Shown here piece after piece: positions 1-6,796 of a stretch of 44,909 nt of DNA. The number at the start of each line of letters is the position of its first letter. Positions within the stretch are counted from its first letter, which is position 1. A program made the position numbers and the translations under genes. The notes under the pieces are model-generated. The model searched no databases. It saw only the letters and a list, made by a program, of their open reading frames with translations, and was not told where the DNA came from. Origin of the DNA: Mycobacterium sp. (lineage in GTDB: Bacteria > Actinomycetota > Actinomycetes > Mycobacteriales > Mycobacteriaceae); contig JAGQTV010000027.1 in the NCBI GenBank assembly GCA_020438845.1, positions 1 to 44,909 on the forward strand, given 5' to 3'.

Positions 1-465
1 ATTAAGACACGCCGGACATTACTCCCGCTAACCTCGGCATTGTCATGGTACGCGAACGTGAACTCTTTGTGGCGGCCGCGATATCGACGGTGGCTGCCTG
101 ACCTACGGGTGGGCGATCCGCAGTGCTTTTCAATGATCCTGGCCAGTGCCGCGCCGCGCATCGATGGCCAACGTTCACCCAAAGGTAGCAACACCCGATC
201 GCGCTTGCCCGGACTCCACAAGGCGGATCATAGCCAACGGTGCCGACGAACCTGTGTAGCTGTGTGTGCCTCCAGCCAGTGAACGTGTCTGATGGTGCTC
301 TTTTGACCAGTGGAAACGCAACTGAGGAGTGGAAAGAATCCGCTGTTGTGCGGGAGTGGTGAACAACGTGCGCTGAGCTGGCGAGTCCGGCAGGACTCGA
401 ATCCGTAGGGATGCGGCCCGCCTCGGCAAAGCAGTGGCAGAGTTGCGAGGTTCGTCGCGACCCGG
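1..465. other. Left-edge stretch with no recognisable gene
   Basis: No reading frame here has a convincing start, ribosome binding site or recognisable family. The only feature of note is a 23-nt segment at 379-401 that resembles the 3' end of a tRNA and is listed separately. The stretch is probably degraded mobile DNA lying left of the recombinase fragment. Confidence 0.5.
379..401 (-). pseudogene. tRNA 3'-end-like fragment (T-loop to CCA)
   Basis: Read on the minus strand, this stretch has the spacing of a tRNA 3' end: a TTCGAGT T-loop, five T-stem bases (CCTGC), seven acceptor bases (CGGACTC), discriminator G and CCA. The bases 5' of the T-loop form only a partial T-stem (three of five pairs, one a wobble). 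No matching 5' acceptor strand (GAGTCCG) was found upstream. It is not a copy of the tRNA-Gly 3' end at 10086, so it is not the partner attachment site of that integrase. It could be a relic of an integration into another tRNA, or chance. Confidence 0.25.
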
Positions 466-669
466 TCAGGCGAGTGGCGCTGCTTCCAGGTGCCGATACA
501 CCGTGGCGCGGGAACAACCAAGCATCTTCGCAATGTCGACGGCAGCAATGCCTTTGTCCCGGAGGTGGTGGGCCTTGGTCGCGTCGGCATCATCGATCTT
601 GCGGGGACGCCCACCCCTGCGGCCATTCGCGGCGGCGGCAGCTAGCCCGGCGCAGGTGCGCTCGATCAT
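466..669 (-). pseudogene. C-terminal fragment of a serine recombinase
   Basis: The 67-residue frame starts with MIERTCAGLAAAA and continues into GRRGGRP. That is the linker after the long E-helix of Hin/Tn3-type serine recombinases, where REMIRERTxAGLAAAR is usual. It ends in a helix-turn-helix of the family, IAKMLGCSRATVYRHL. The whole catalytic domain, with the active-site serine, is missing, so it cannot recombine DNA by itself. It lies 17 bases past the stop of the intact resolvase, on the same strand, and differs from that protein's own C-terminus. It is therefore a stump of a second recombinase and not a frameshifted continuation. It might still bind DNA as a mini-protein, but a decayed gene is more likely. 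Confidence 0.7.
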
Positions 670-686
670 GGTGTCGCGCAGTCGAA

Positions 687-1292
687 TCAGACCCTCTCGG
701 CGAGCACTCGGTAAAGCGTCGCGCGGGAAACGCCCAATGTCTTGGCGATCTCCGGCACCGGCTCGCCAGTCGCGCGCAGCTGCTCGGCCTGACGGACCTG
801 CCTGTCGGTCAGTGCTTTCGGCCGACCGATCGGCAGACCTCGGGCCTTTCGGGCCGACTTCGAGGCTGCCCGGCGTTCCCGCTGGAGCTCTAGCTCCAGC
901 TCAGCGAGCGACGCTAGCACCCCGGCAATCATCCGGCCGGTGGCATTGGCCGTGTCGATCCCCTCCCGTAAGGATCGCAACACGATCTGCCGCTGACCGA
1001 GATCCCTGATCGTGCACATAACCTCGGCGGCATTGCGGCCGAGCCGGTCAATACCGACCACAACGATGGCGTCGCCGGGCCTGGCGTAGTCCAGCAGGGC
1101 GGTCAGGCCGGGACGCTGTTCCTTAGTGGACGTGCCGGACAACTTGTCGGTGTAGAGCCGGTCCGGGTCGACCCCAGCAGCGGTCAGCGCATCACGCTGT
1201 TGGTCGAGAGATTGGTGGCCTGTGCTGACGCGGGCGTACCCCAGGATGTGACCGGTGGTCGTGGTGTGAAGGGAAGTTGTAGTCACTACCAT
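687..1292 (-). CDS. Serine recombinase / resolvase (Tn3/Hin type)
   Basis: This 201-residue site-specific recombinase belongs to the small serine family. The N-terminal catalytic domain carries LGYARVST with the nucleophile Ser at about residue 23, followed by SLDQQRDAL. Further on are the active-site region VVVGIDRLGRN and the E-helix segment ASLAELELELQRER. The C-terminus is a helix-turn-helix (IAKTLGVSRATLYRVL). The length is normal for a resolvase. The start used gives MVVTTTS; an earlier in-frame ATG would add 18 residues of poor-quality sequence. No strong ribosome binding site is visible at either start. Candidate res-type inverted repeats lie just upstream (1333-1419). No transposase is present in the window, so it is either an orphan from a Tn3-like transposon or the dimer-resolution gene of the element. 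Confidence 0.85.
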   Translation of the reverse strand: MVVTTTSLHTTTTGHILGYARVSTGHQSLDQQRDALTAAGVDPDRLYTDKLSGTSTKEQRPGLTALLDYARPGDAIVVVGIDRLGRNAAEVMCTIRDLGQRQIVLRSLREGIDTANATGRMIAGVLASLAELELELQRERRAASKSARKARGLPIGRPKALTDRQVRQAEQLRATGEPVPEIAKTLGVSRATLYRVLAERV

Positions 1293-1332
1293 CCATTTTA
1301 TCTCAAAATACTTTTTCCGTGAATTATGATAC

Positions 1333-1419
1333 GAGACAACTTTCAAGACAGATCACCTGTAACTTCGCCCCCTCCATTGAGGGGCCGGGGCGGTGTCTTA
1401 AAACCAAAGTTTCGAGACA
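1333..1419. promoter_or_regulatory. Candidate res site / promoter of the resolvase
   Basis: The motif (G/A)AGACA occurs at 1333-1338, 1345-1350 and 1414-1419, and its inverse TGTCTT occurs at 1394-1399. The last pair frames a 26-bp AT-rich imperfect inverted repeat (1394-1419), the size expected of one resolvase-dimer subsite. Tn3-family res sites lie just upstream of their resolvase gene and consist of several such subsites. The assignment is inferred from position and symmetry only. Confidence 0.35.
1366..1392 (-). terminator. GC-rich hairpin after the small acidic gene
   Basis: CGCCCC at 1366-1371 pairs with GGGGCG at 1387-1392 around a smaller inner hairpin. It lies about 60 bases past the stop codon of the minus-strand gene 1451-1696, where a terminator would be expected. 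There is no U-run, so termination is uncertain. It lies inside the candidate res region. Confidence 0.3.
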
Positions 1420-1450
1420 GATGGACTGCCTGAAGAACTGGGTCACCGCC

Positions 1451-1696
1451 TCAGCCCCACGAATCGTCGTTGTTCTCCACGAATTTGTAGTCCTCGACGA
1501 TTTCGTAATCGTCGGACTCGTACACCAACTCCTCAAGGCTGATTTCACCTGGAACGCCCCCGTCAGATTCGAGATATTCGTCCATGGCGGCCATGTCTTC
1601 CGGCGTCAGCGCGTCGAGTACCGGCTGTAACACCGCCCACATCTCGTCCTCGGTAAGGATCTTGCCGTCGCTGAGGCGGCGGTATCTGTCGCTCAT
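1451..1696 (-). CDS. Small acidic protein of unknown function
   Basis: The 81-residue protein is strongly acidic, with C-terminal runs such as YESDDYEIVEDY, and has no cysteine, signal peptide or membrane segment. The start is fixed by a GGGAGA ribosome binding site four bases before the ATG. Upstream in-frame codons would read through a duplicated copy of this same start region and are unlikely to be used. It is divergent from the unknown 280-residue gene at 1851. I recognise no family. Small acidic proteins beside cargo genes are often immunity proteins, antitoxins or DNA mimics, but nothing in the sequence proves any of these. Confidence 0.6.
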   Translation of the reverse strand: MSDRYRRLSDGKILTEDEMWAVLQPVLDALTPEDMAAMDEYLESDGGVPGEISLEELVYESDDYEIVEDYKFVENNDDSWG

Positions 1697-1733
1697 GATG
1701 TCTCCCGTTGGTCGCTCATGATGTCTCCCGTTG
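1688..1733 (-). repeat. 23-bp tandem duplication of an RBS and start codon
   Basis: Two exact 23-bp copies lie head to tail (1688-1710 and 1711-1733). On the minus strand each carries GGGAGA, a four-base spacer, and ATG-AGC-GAC. The upstream copy therefore opens an eight-codon frame (1719 to 1693, MSDQRETS) whose TGA overlaps the ATG of the gene at 1696 as ATGA. The duplication has thus made a leader mini-cistron coupled to the real gene. Confidence 0.9.
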
Positions 1734-1850
1734 GTTTGGCTTCCAACGTCGCCACGATGATGGTTTATCAGTCCCGGTTTGTCCGAACTTCGTCTATGAT
1801 CGCGACGCAGAAACACGGGTCGTCGCCATCGACACCTCGGAGGGATTCGA

Positions 1851-2693
1851 ATGAGTGCGACGGTCGTGTATGAGATCGCCCGGTTCGGCACCGAGGGAGG
1901 GGACAGCCCGCCCTACCGCGTGCAGCTGCTCGTTGCGGACGATGGCTACCGGCTTCGCGACACCGACGGCCATGAAACACCCTGTGAGGGAACGGACATC
2001 GCTGCTGTCATTGCCTCAACTCCCGCTCTGCGGGAGATTCGTGAAGGCGACCAAACGGAGATCACTAGCGGTGTAGAGATCGAGGCTCGGCTGCCATTGC
2101 TGTTGATTCCCGTTGGCGATGTTGGGGGCTCCGCCGAATGCCACGCAAGTGTGAACGGCGCAGATTGGACTTCCGGCGAGACCGTCGACGGGGATTTCGT
2201 CATGTTGCCCGGATATTGGGGCGAAGGCGAGGAGGTGGGGATGAATCCGTGCTGGGCAGAGGGTTACTACCAGCAGGGCCAGTCGTGGTGTAACCCGTTG
2301 ATTGGCTGGACCTCAATCGGACTGGCGACGCCCGCTGTTGTTGTCGAATACGCAAGACACGACTATGGCGGGTTTGGGGGTGGCTCGGCAATCGCGATCA
2401 GACCATTCGATGACTTCGCGACGGTTTTTGTCGACTGGCTGTTGAACGCCAACGTGCTTGAGCAAATATGGAAAGGCGACTCGCCCCCCTATGCCCCGGC
2501 CGCTCAGCTTTTCAGCGACGCGGTTGTCGCCGGGGAACATCGCGGCTACTGGGATAACGACCAAGATGAAAATCAAGATTGCGTTGAAGACGATGATGGT
2601 GCGGACTTCGCCTCGGCATCACTTGAGCTTCATCTTCCACAAGATCTCATCGACCGGGTCCGGGCCCGACTTTGCGACGCAGCCCCTGGATGA
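1851..2693 (+). CDS. Unknown 280-residue protein (element cargo)
   Basis: The start ATG follows a clear GGAGG ribosome binding site (CGGAGGGATTCGA). The protein has no signal peptide or membrane segment. It is rich in Asp/Glu and aromatic residues: a Trp/Tyr/Cys-rich middle (MNPCWAEGYYQQGQSWC, about residues 127-143) and an acidic stretch near residues 236-248 (DNDQDENQDC). I do not recognise a family. Its frame has fewer GGC/GCC-type codons than the core genes to the right, consistent with foreign origin. It is divergent from the small acidic gene and upstream of the ankyrin gene on the same strand. Its place at the cargo end of an integrative element suggests an accessory role such as defence, toxin or immunity, which is inference. 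Confidence 0.7.
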   Translation: MSATVVYEIARFGTEGGDSPPYRVQLLVADDGYRLRDTDGHETPCEGTDIAAVIASTPALREIREGDQTEITSGVEIEARLPLLLIPVGDVGGSAECHASVNGADWTSGETVDGDFVMLPGYWGEGEEVGMNPCWAEGYYQQGQSWCNPLIGWTSIGLATPAVVVEYARHDYGGFGGGSAIAIRPFDDFATVFVDWLLNANVLEQIWKGDSPPYAPAAQLFSDAVVAGEHRGYWDNDQDENQDCVEDDDGADFASASLELHLPQDLIDRVRARLCDAAPG

Positions 2694-2861
2694 CTTTGTC
2701 ATCTGCTGTCGGCACGACCGGCCGCTATCTGGCAGGGGCTTGTTGCCCAGTGCGATTCGATTGCCCAGTAGGTAAGCCCCACCACGCAGGAGCGCTCGGC
2801 GTCGCCGTGCCGCTTTTCGATCTGCAAGATTATCTGCCCGCTAGGAGGCCTTGCCTGCAAA

Positions 2862-3866
2862 ATGACTGCCATGACGACATTCTGGGAGCTGAGAGGTAAC
2901 GCAGTGGTTTGGCCCGGCGTGATCAGCCGGTCACTGATGGTTGAGTCCCAGATCCAGGCAGGGGGTTATCTCGCCGACATGGCGGCCAAAGGTAACTGGT
3001 CGAGAGTTATCCAGGATCTGGATCCAGACAATCATCTCGTCGACGTGAACCAATGGCGGCCCGGTGACACATCGTGGACGACGGTGTTGCATGAGGCGGC
3101 GCGGCAGGGCGCTCCACTTGAGGTGGTGACTTGGCTCGTTGACCGGGGGGCGCTGCGCTCTCAGAGAGACTCCGAGAACAGGACAGCCTATGAAGTTGCC
3201 GAGTATCAGGGCCAACCACCCGAGTTACTCGATCTGTTGGCTCCGCCGCCGTCTCCCCTATCCCCTGAACTGATTGAGATTCTTGATTCGCGGATGGCGG
3301 AGGTCATGGACCAATTCGTCCAGCCTGCATATGAGGGTCAGGACCTACGCCGAGTGTTCCGTTACCCACCCGTCGGTGTACTTCATGAAGTAAGGGGGAA
3401 CGAGTTGTGGTTGCAGTTGCCGCCGGCGAGCGGCGGCCTTCGGGTCACACTGCAGCGCGGATACATCGACGTCTTGTTTGGTTACCGCAGTTTCATGCCT
3501 GACGGAGCTGTTGAGGTCCGCACCTGGGGCTACGTCCTAACGCAAGGGGGTCGTTCACGGGTCTACGAAGGTTTCGTCAGCACACCTGGAGAACCGAGCG
3601 CGGATGAGGATGCCGATGAGGTCTTGGAGTGGCGGCAGGTGCGTAACTGGTGGCAGGCCAGCCGGATTCGGCCGAAGGCGCGGAAGCAAGTAGGCGACGC
3701 CAGGACTTTCCGGATCTACCCCAACGGAACCAGCTATGAACTGTGGGCATGGCCGGGGCCGGAACAGGCGCGGGAGTGGCCCCGGCGACTGAGTCAGCAC
3801 CTTGTCCTCGATGAGGCGAAGGGAGCGGCGAACGTTCACATGGCCGATGTGTCGGCTCTTTCTTGA
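2862..3866 (+). CDS. Ankyrin-repeat protein with unknown C-terminal domain
   Basis: The 334-residue protein has an ankyrin-type repeat region at about residues 70-125: TVLHEAARQGAPLEVVTWLVDRGA, then RTAYEVAEYQGQPPELLDLL, with the typical LHEAA and WLVDRGA helices. After a Pro-rich linker (PPPSPLSP) comes a second domain of about 200 residues that I cannot name, rich in Trp and beta-prone segments. There is no signal peptide, so it is probably cytoplasmic. An AGGAGG sits 13 bases before the chosen ATG and 22 before the next in-frame ATG (2874). The gene lies between the unknown 280-residue gene and the DUF3293 gene, all on the plus strand, probably one cargo transcript. Ankyrin domains bind partner proteins. 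Similar genes occur in polymorphic-toxin immunity and phage-defence loci, but no effector is identified here. Confidence 0.75.
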   Translation: MTAMTTFWELRGNAVVWPGVISRSLMVESQIQAGGYLADMAAKGNWSRVIQDLDPDNHLVDVNQWRPGDTSWTTVLHEAARQGAPLEVVTWLVDRGALRSQRDSENRTAYEVAEYQGQPPELLDLLAPPPSPLSPELIEILDSRMAEVMDQFVQPAYEGQDLRRVFRYPPVGVLHEVRGNELWLQLPPASGGLRVTLQRGYIDVLFGYRSFMPDGAVEVRTWGYVLTQGGRSRVYEGFVSTPGEPSADEDADEVLEWRQVRNWWQASRIRPKARKQVGDARTFRIYPNGTSYELWAWPGPEQAREWPRRLSQHLVLDEAKGAANVHMADVSALS

Positions 3867-3890
3867 TGAGCAGCCCGCGACGATACATCG

Positions 3891-4394
3891 ATGGCCACCT
3901 ATAGCGAATTCGAATGGGTCCCGTTGGCACGGCTTGCGGAACTCGCGAGGGGTAACTTCCCCTGGAATTACTACCTAGCAACCGAGGTGCAGTTCGAAGG
4001 TGGCATCGTTCGCCCGGTTGAAGATGGAGATTGCCAAATCCCCCCTTTCGGGACGCTACATGTGGTCAGTGCCATTCAGCCAGAATCAGACCCGGGCACC
4101 ACGGAGAGCGCCGCGCGGATGGGCGTCCTCGACCGCGAACTGGCGGTCCGCGGTCTGTGCGCAGTTCCCGTCGTCGGCGCCAGTCTTGATGGCACGTACT
4201 GTGAGGACAGCAGAGCGATCTTCGGACTAACTAACGATGAAGCACGAACCCTCGGGGCGGATTTCGGGCAGGTGGCAGTCTTCGCGTGGTGCGGGCCATG
4301 GTGGTCAGTGTTGGCCTGTGGACTTGACCGCAGCGCGCACAGTCGGTGGCGCTGGACGCCGTCCAACGGGTTGGGTGAAGGCGGCAAACCTTAA
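3891..4394 (+). CDS. DUF3293 family protein
   Basis: The 167-residue protein keeps the landmarks of DUF3293: an N-x-x-R-like helix (TTESAARMGVLDRELAVRG), a Gly-rich middle with a C-E-D-S-R-A-I-F-G-L segment where the family has EPSF-x-x-x-G, and the closing RTLGADFGQVAVFAW, matching L-x-x-x-FGQ-x-A. The length is normal. The family's function is unknown, and a small cytoplasmic globular protein is expected. It starts 24 bases after the ankyrin gene and probably shares its transcript; no good ribosome binding site is visible. It meets the minus-strand gene 4391-5065 tail to tail with a 4-bp overlap. Confidence 0.7.
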   Translation: MATYSEFEWVPLARLAELARGNFPWNYYLATEVQFEGGIVRPVEDGDCQIPPFGTLHVVSAIQPESDPGTTESAARMGVLDRELAVRGLCAVPVVGASLDGTYCEDSRAIFGLTNDEARTLGADFGQVAVFAWCGPWWSVLACGLDRSAHSRWRWTPSNGLGEGGKP

Positions 4395-5065
4395 TAGTCG
4401 TCTTCGTCGTCTTCGTCCGCGACGTCCAGGTCGTATACGCGAAGCCCCGCTGATCGGCTAGGAGGTAGCTCGGGTTCATGGGCATTGATTGGAGCGCCCT
4501 CCAGTCGGGCCAGCATGGCACCGATCTTGTCCGGCGGGACGAACTCGCGCATGCACTGAATGATGCGCTCCTGCTTGATGAACACCTCAGCGATATCTGC
4601 CTGGCCGCACCGGGCGTCCAGGATGGTCTGCAGCTTCGTGGCGGCGGCCATGGCGGTGTTGGCATCGATCCTCGTGTCCGAGGCGACCAGCGACTCAAAG
4701 CCTTTGACCATGATCGCCTCCAAGACGGCCACCGGGGTGATCGCGGTCGCGACCCCGTTGACGAAGTCGACCCGGTTCTCTTCGGCCCTCCGCTCCAGGA
4801 TTGCCCTGTAGGTGGCCGCTGCCGCATTCTGCACCGGAAAGTGGCGAGAACAGTGGTTCCTCACCGAGTCGATGGTGATTCGGTCGCGGACATCCATGTC
4901 GCTGTTCTCGACGTCCAGCGCACGCACAATCATCGCGTAGCTGGATCCCGTGGCCAGCAAGTCGTTGACCTTATGGCGCACAGCGACATTGCGGCAGACC
5001 CGACATCGAGGCTCCAGCCTGACCTCCTCGACCCCCGCAACCATGCCTCTCGCCGGTATTGACAT
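4391..5065 (-). CDS. Small DNA-binding-like protein with CxxC and HxxxH
   Basis: The 224-residue protein has Cys21-x2-Cys24 near its N-terminus and His71-x3-His75 after a predicted helix-turn-helix (about residues 31-70: ...LLATGSSYAMIVRALD... then ITIDSVRNH). Together these look like one zinc-stabilised DNA-binding unit. The rest is mainly helical and the tail is very acidic (DEDDEDDY). A GGAGGGGG ribosome binding site precedes the ATG. It is the last gene of the leftward module excisionase, primase/polymerase, DUF3987, 41-codon mini-gene. By position, size and HTH-plus-helical layout it could be a small-terminase-like packaging protein, as in phage satellites, or a replication or regulatory factor. 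I cannot choose from sequence alone. Confidence 0.65.
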   Translation of the reverse strand: MSIPARGMVAGVEEVRLEPRCRVCRNVAVRHKVNDLLATGSSYAMIVRALDVENSDMDVRDRITIDSVRNHCSRHFPVQNAAAATYRAILERRAEENRVDFVNGVATAITPVAVLEAIMVKGFESLVASDTRIDANTAMAAATKLQTILDARCGQADIAEVFIKQERIIQCMREFVPPDKIGAMLARLEGAPINAHEPELPPSRSAGLRVYDLDVADEDDEDDY

Positions 5066-5081
5066 CGAAACCCCCTCCGGG

Positions 5082-5207
5082 CTATCGCGGTACTTCCTGG
5101 TACTTATCTGCTTGGTGTATTGCCGAAGGCGGGCCTAGTCGCGGTCTCCCTTTGTAGATCTTGGGTTGGTTGCCGCAAAAGCCGCAATACTTGCACAAGT
5201 GCTCCAT
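5082..5207 (-). CDS. 41-residue cysteine-rich mini-protein
   Basis: This short frame lies exactly in the gap between the DUF3987 gene and the CxxC/HxxxH gene. It begins MEHLCKYCGFCG, placing Cys at 5, 8 and 11, the knuckle spacing of a small metal-binding protein. The rest is basic (QPKIYKGRPRLG) and ends EVPR. A GAAGG lies ten bases before the ATG, and the ribosome binding site of the next gene follows directly after its stop, as expected in a packed operon. No fourth ligand is certain; His3 or His31 could serve. The size makes chance possible. The Cys pattern and the exact operon fit argue for a real gene. Confidence 0.45.
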   Translation of the reverse strand: MEHLCKYCGFCGNQPKIYKGRPRLGPPSAIHQADKYQEVPR

Positions 5208-5233
5208 GCGTTGGGTGCCTTCGAGACAGTCGG

Positions 5234-6796
5234 TCAGTGAGAACCTGCTTGTGCGCGTTGTGCGACTTTCGCGGCGAGTGGGTGGACGACGAACCGGCGG
5301 CTTGCCGGCCTGCCACCGGTGGGCTTGGGGGTTGGCAGCCAGGCAATGAAATTGTGGTCTTGCAATCGGCTCAGCACAGGCTCCAAATCGCCGACCTTCC
5401 TGAACCTGGATCGGCTGCAGAGGGTGAACAAGTCTCGCTCAGACATATCGGTGGACGTGGACGCTAGAATCCGCTCCAGTAGGTAGACAGCGTCATCGAT
5501 ACCAGGGTCGGAGCGAATCTCGGCGAAGGCGTTGATCGCGCAGGCTCGGAAGTATTCGCCAATCGCCTTTGCCTCCATCACCGTCGCCTGTTCGACTGAA
5601 GTGCGTGGCCCATGGGTCGGGCCATGCTTGCCTACGTGCAGCATGCCCGCGAGGCGGGCAACTGCCCCGGCGTACTTGCCGCCCCAGTCGCGCAGCATGG
5701 AAAGCTCACCGTCACCGACCAGCATGGGTTCAACCTCTCGGAGGAGGTTCACCATTTCCAATCGGGCCTCGTCGGTAAGCACCAGAACCGCCGGGTCGCC
5801 ATTCCACTCCGCTAAGCCAGCAGCCAGCGCACTTACATGGGTGTCGTAAGCCCTCACCACCGTGGGATCGATTGGCGTCGGATCAGGGTCTCGGCGCCCC
5901 ACTTTTGACGGTGGTTGGGAGTAGAGGAACCGGGCCAGTAGCCCTCGGCCACGGAATTGCGCATTGGCCGCGATCGTGGATAGCACCGAGGGCTGGATCA
6001 TCAACCCCAGGCTGAGCGCCGGAGTCGGGATGTGCTCTGGTGATCGGCCCTTGCGATCCACCCGCAGTGGGTCGCCGGAGTGACCCTTGAGCCACAGGTC
6101 GAGGTTGGGGACGTTGGCGCTGTAGCGGCCGCCGATGATGTCGAAGATGCCGCCCTCGGCGGAAATGATCGCGAGCCGACCTCCCTGCTCGGCAAGCAAC
6201 GAAGCTGCTGCTTCGGGAGTGATGTCGTCAGCTATCAGTCGCGGTACTGGTGGAATCGCGATGCTATCTGCGAATTGTGCTGCGGCCAAAGCAGCTTCGA
6301 GATCCGCATGGGCGTTGTCGCCTCCTGCCGAGCGTGCAGCTGTACGGCGGCTGTTCTCGGCGGCCTGCTGGGCAACTGTTCGGCGAACCTCGGCCTGCAT
6401 GCGCTCGAACGCACCCGCATCGACCAGCCGCTGTTCGACAGTGAGCAGTGGACGTGTCATTGCCGACTGCACCGCCGACTTCCGTTCTGCGGGGCTGGCG
6501 ATTGTGGCGAAGTAGGCATTGAGCGGTTCCCGCCACCCAGCGCGCAGCTCAATGACGACGTGTCCGCCGCAGCACGCAGCTAGCACAGACAACGCCGAGG
6601 TACTTGCCATGGCCGGATCGGTCTGGGTGGTTTCCGCTAGTCCGGTGACCATTGCGGCTATCGGTTCGGGCAGACTCTCTACGGGGAAGGGCGGCACCGG
6701 GCACCGCTGAATCAGCGGGATCGGGGCACCGTCGAACAGGTGCTCGCTGAAAGCAGATGGGATGTCTTCTTGGGGGATGTCGTTGAAGTTCTGCAT
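5234..6796 (-). CDS. DUF3987 (YfjI-like) protein
   Basis: The 520-residue protein matches DUF3987 along its length: an N-terminal segment PVESLPEPIAAMVTGLAETTQTDPAMA, the degenerate P-loop region ASPAERKSAVQSAM (family members usually have a Gly-rich loop before RKS), a long Ala-rich helical insert, then SAEGGIFDIIGGRYS, LDLWLKGHSGDPLRVDRKGR and the arginine-rich RGRGLLARFLYSQP. This family behaves like a AAA/SF3-like partner of primases in prophages, plasmids and integrative elements. The ATG overlaps the stop of the primase gene as TGATG, so translation is coupled. A GTG one codon earlier is also possible. Confidence 0.85.
   Translation of the reverse strand: MQNFNDIPQEDIPSAFSEHLFDGAPIPLIQRCPVPPFPVESLPEPIAAMVTGLAETTQTDPAMASTSALSVLAACCGGHVVIELRAGWREPLNAYFATIASPAERKSAVQSAMTRPLLTVEQRLVDAGAFERMQAEVRRTVAQQAAENSRRTAARSAGGDNAHADLEAALAAAQFADSIAIPPVPRLIADDITPEAAASLLAEQGGRLAIISAEGGIFDIIGGRYSANVPNLDLWLKGHSGDPLRVDRKGRSPEHIPTPALSLGLMIQPSVLSTIAANAQFRGRGLLARFLYSQPPSKVGRRDPDPTPIDPTVVRAYDTHVSALAAGLAEWNGDPAVLVLTDEARLEMVNLLREVEPMLVGDGELSMLRDWGGKYAGAVARLAGMLHVGKHGPTHGPRTSVEQATVMEAKAIGEYFRACAINAFAEIRSDPGIDDAVYLLERILASTSTDMSERDLFTLCSRSRFRKVGDLEPVLSRLQDHNFIAWLPTPKPTGGRPASRRFVVHPLAAKVAQRAQAGSH

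Noticed and set aside
2-626. Overlapping minus-strand frames of 130-170 codons at the left edge
   Set aside because: No ribosome binding site or family resemblance. They cross the tRNA-like relic and the recombinase fragment in other frames.
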